Below, piece after piece: positions 12,351-12,524 of a stretch of 12,524 nt of DNA. Location: NCBI GenBank assembly GCA_903904765.1, contig CAIVEA010000810.1, positions 1 to 12,524 on the forward strand, written 5' to 3'. Both the position numbers and the translations under genes were made by a program. Source of the DNA: an uncultured Chloroflexota bacterium. GTDB taxonomy: Bacteria; Chloroflexota; Anaerolineae; Aggregatilineales; Phototrophicaceae. The notes under the pieces were generated by a model. That model did not search any database. It was not told the origin of the DNA and worked only from the letters and a program-made list of their open reading frames with translations. Numbering within the stretch: position 1 is the first letter of the stretch; every line of letters starts with the position of its first letter.

Positions 12351-12524
12351 AAACCTCACCCCTCTGATTAGCCGAGGGAACGCCTACGGCGCGCAAGCGT
12401 AAATTCCCTCGGCTAATCACCCTCTCCATCACGCGGAGTACCGCTATAGAGAGGGGAAGCAAGACGCATCTGTTGGTCTTACTCCCTTCGCCCTGAGGGA
12501 GAAGGGTTGGGGTTGAGGGTTCAA
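12351..12524. repeat. Intergenic repeat cluster with a 16-bp perfect inverted repeat
   Basis: The region starts AAACCTCACCCCTC and ends GGGTTGGGGTTGAGGGTT, loosely complementary ends. Inside, TGATTAGCCGAGGGAA (12365-12380) and its exact reverse complement (12404-12419) enclose a 23-nt centre. A second pair, CCCTCTC (12420-12426) and GAGAGGG (12449-12455), and a third, CTCCCT (12482-12487) and AGGGAG (12496-12501), follow. There is no coding sequence. It resembles the dispersed, non-coding palindromic repeats of Chloroflexota and similar genomes; it runs to the window edge and may continue. Confidence 0.65.

Noticed and set aside
1..12524. CRISPR arrays, tRNA or rRNA genes, transposases
   Set aside because: No regularly spaced direct repeats, tRNA cloverleaf, rRNA core sequence or transposase motifs were found on either strand.

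Overview
The window (12.5 kb, GC-rich coding DNA, compact genes on both strands) reads as an ordinary chromosomal segment of a free-living bacterium. Best guess is a Chloroflexota (Anaerolineae-like) genome. The clues are a membrane-anchored Thr/Pro-rich protein, dispersed GTAGGGACA-type palindromes, CCCTCACCCC-type intergenic repeats, and the gene mix. This is inference: no rRNA or other marker gene is present. There are no tRNAs, CRISPR arrays, insertion sequences or phage genes.

Layout, left to right. 1-23 may be the first codons of a leftward gene cut by the edge. 208-1793 is an NfeD/SPFH-stomatin operon, ended by a strong hairpin shared with the next, convergent gene. 1866-2873 is a divergent pair: a lone cyclic-nucleotide-binding domain protein (leftward) and a lone FHA-domain protein (rightward), each with a recognisable promoter. 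2905-3741 is a monoacylglycerol-lipase-like hydrolase and 3851-4324 a YfiT/DinB-family protein. 4454-5683 is a leftward cysteine synthase gene with a long 5' leader. 5762-6289 is a cytoplasmic YceI protein with two palindromic operator-like sites upstream. 6547-8499 is an S9 oligopeptidase. 8500-9048 is AT-rich and gene-poor, and leads into a small secreted protein of unknown family (9049-9489) with its own terminator. 9551-12301 is a leftward operon: a Thr/Pro-rich membrane-anchored protein followed by two overlapping M42 metallopeptidase genes. 12350-12524 is intergenic repeat sequence.

The most interesting element is the leader of the cysteine synthase gene. On the minus strand there is a near-consensus promoter (TTGACA, 17 bp, TACACT). 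It is followed by a 14-codon reading frame, MIYTCACCCLKRGR, with four Cys codons, three of them in a row. After that come a hairpin starting at the last Cys codon, a possible antiterminator pairing, and a long intrinsic terminator with seven U, 60 nt before the cysteine synthase start. This has the parts and order of classical trp/his-type transcription attenuation, here tuned to cysteine. Poly-Cys upstream frames that act as attenuators are known in mycobacteria; I know of none described with this arrangement in this kind of bacterium, though I cannot search.

Other points: two matching 22-bp palindromes 75 bp apart upstream of yceI; a decayed second copy of the secreted protein's terminator region about 700 bp upstream of the original; two unlike copies of a GTAGGGACA palindrome at gene ends; and a probable TTG start for one of the M42 genes.
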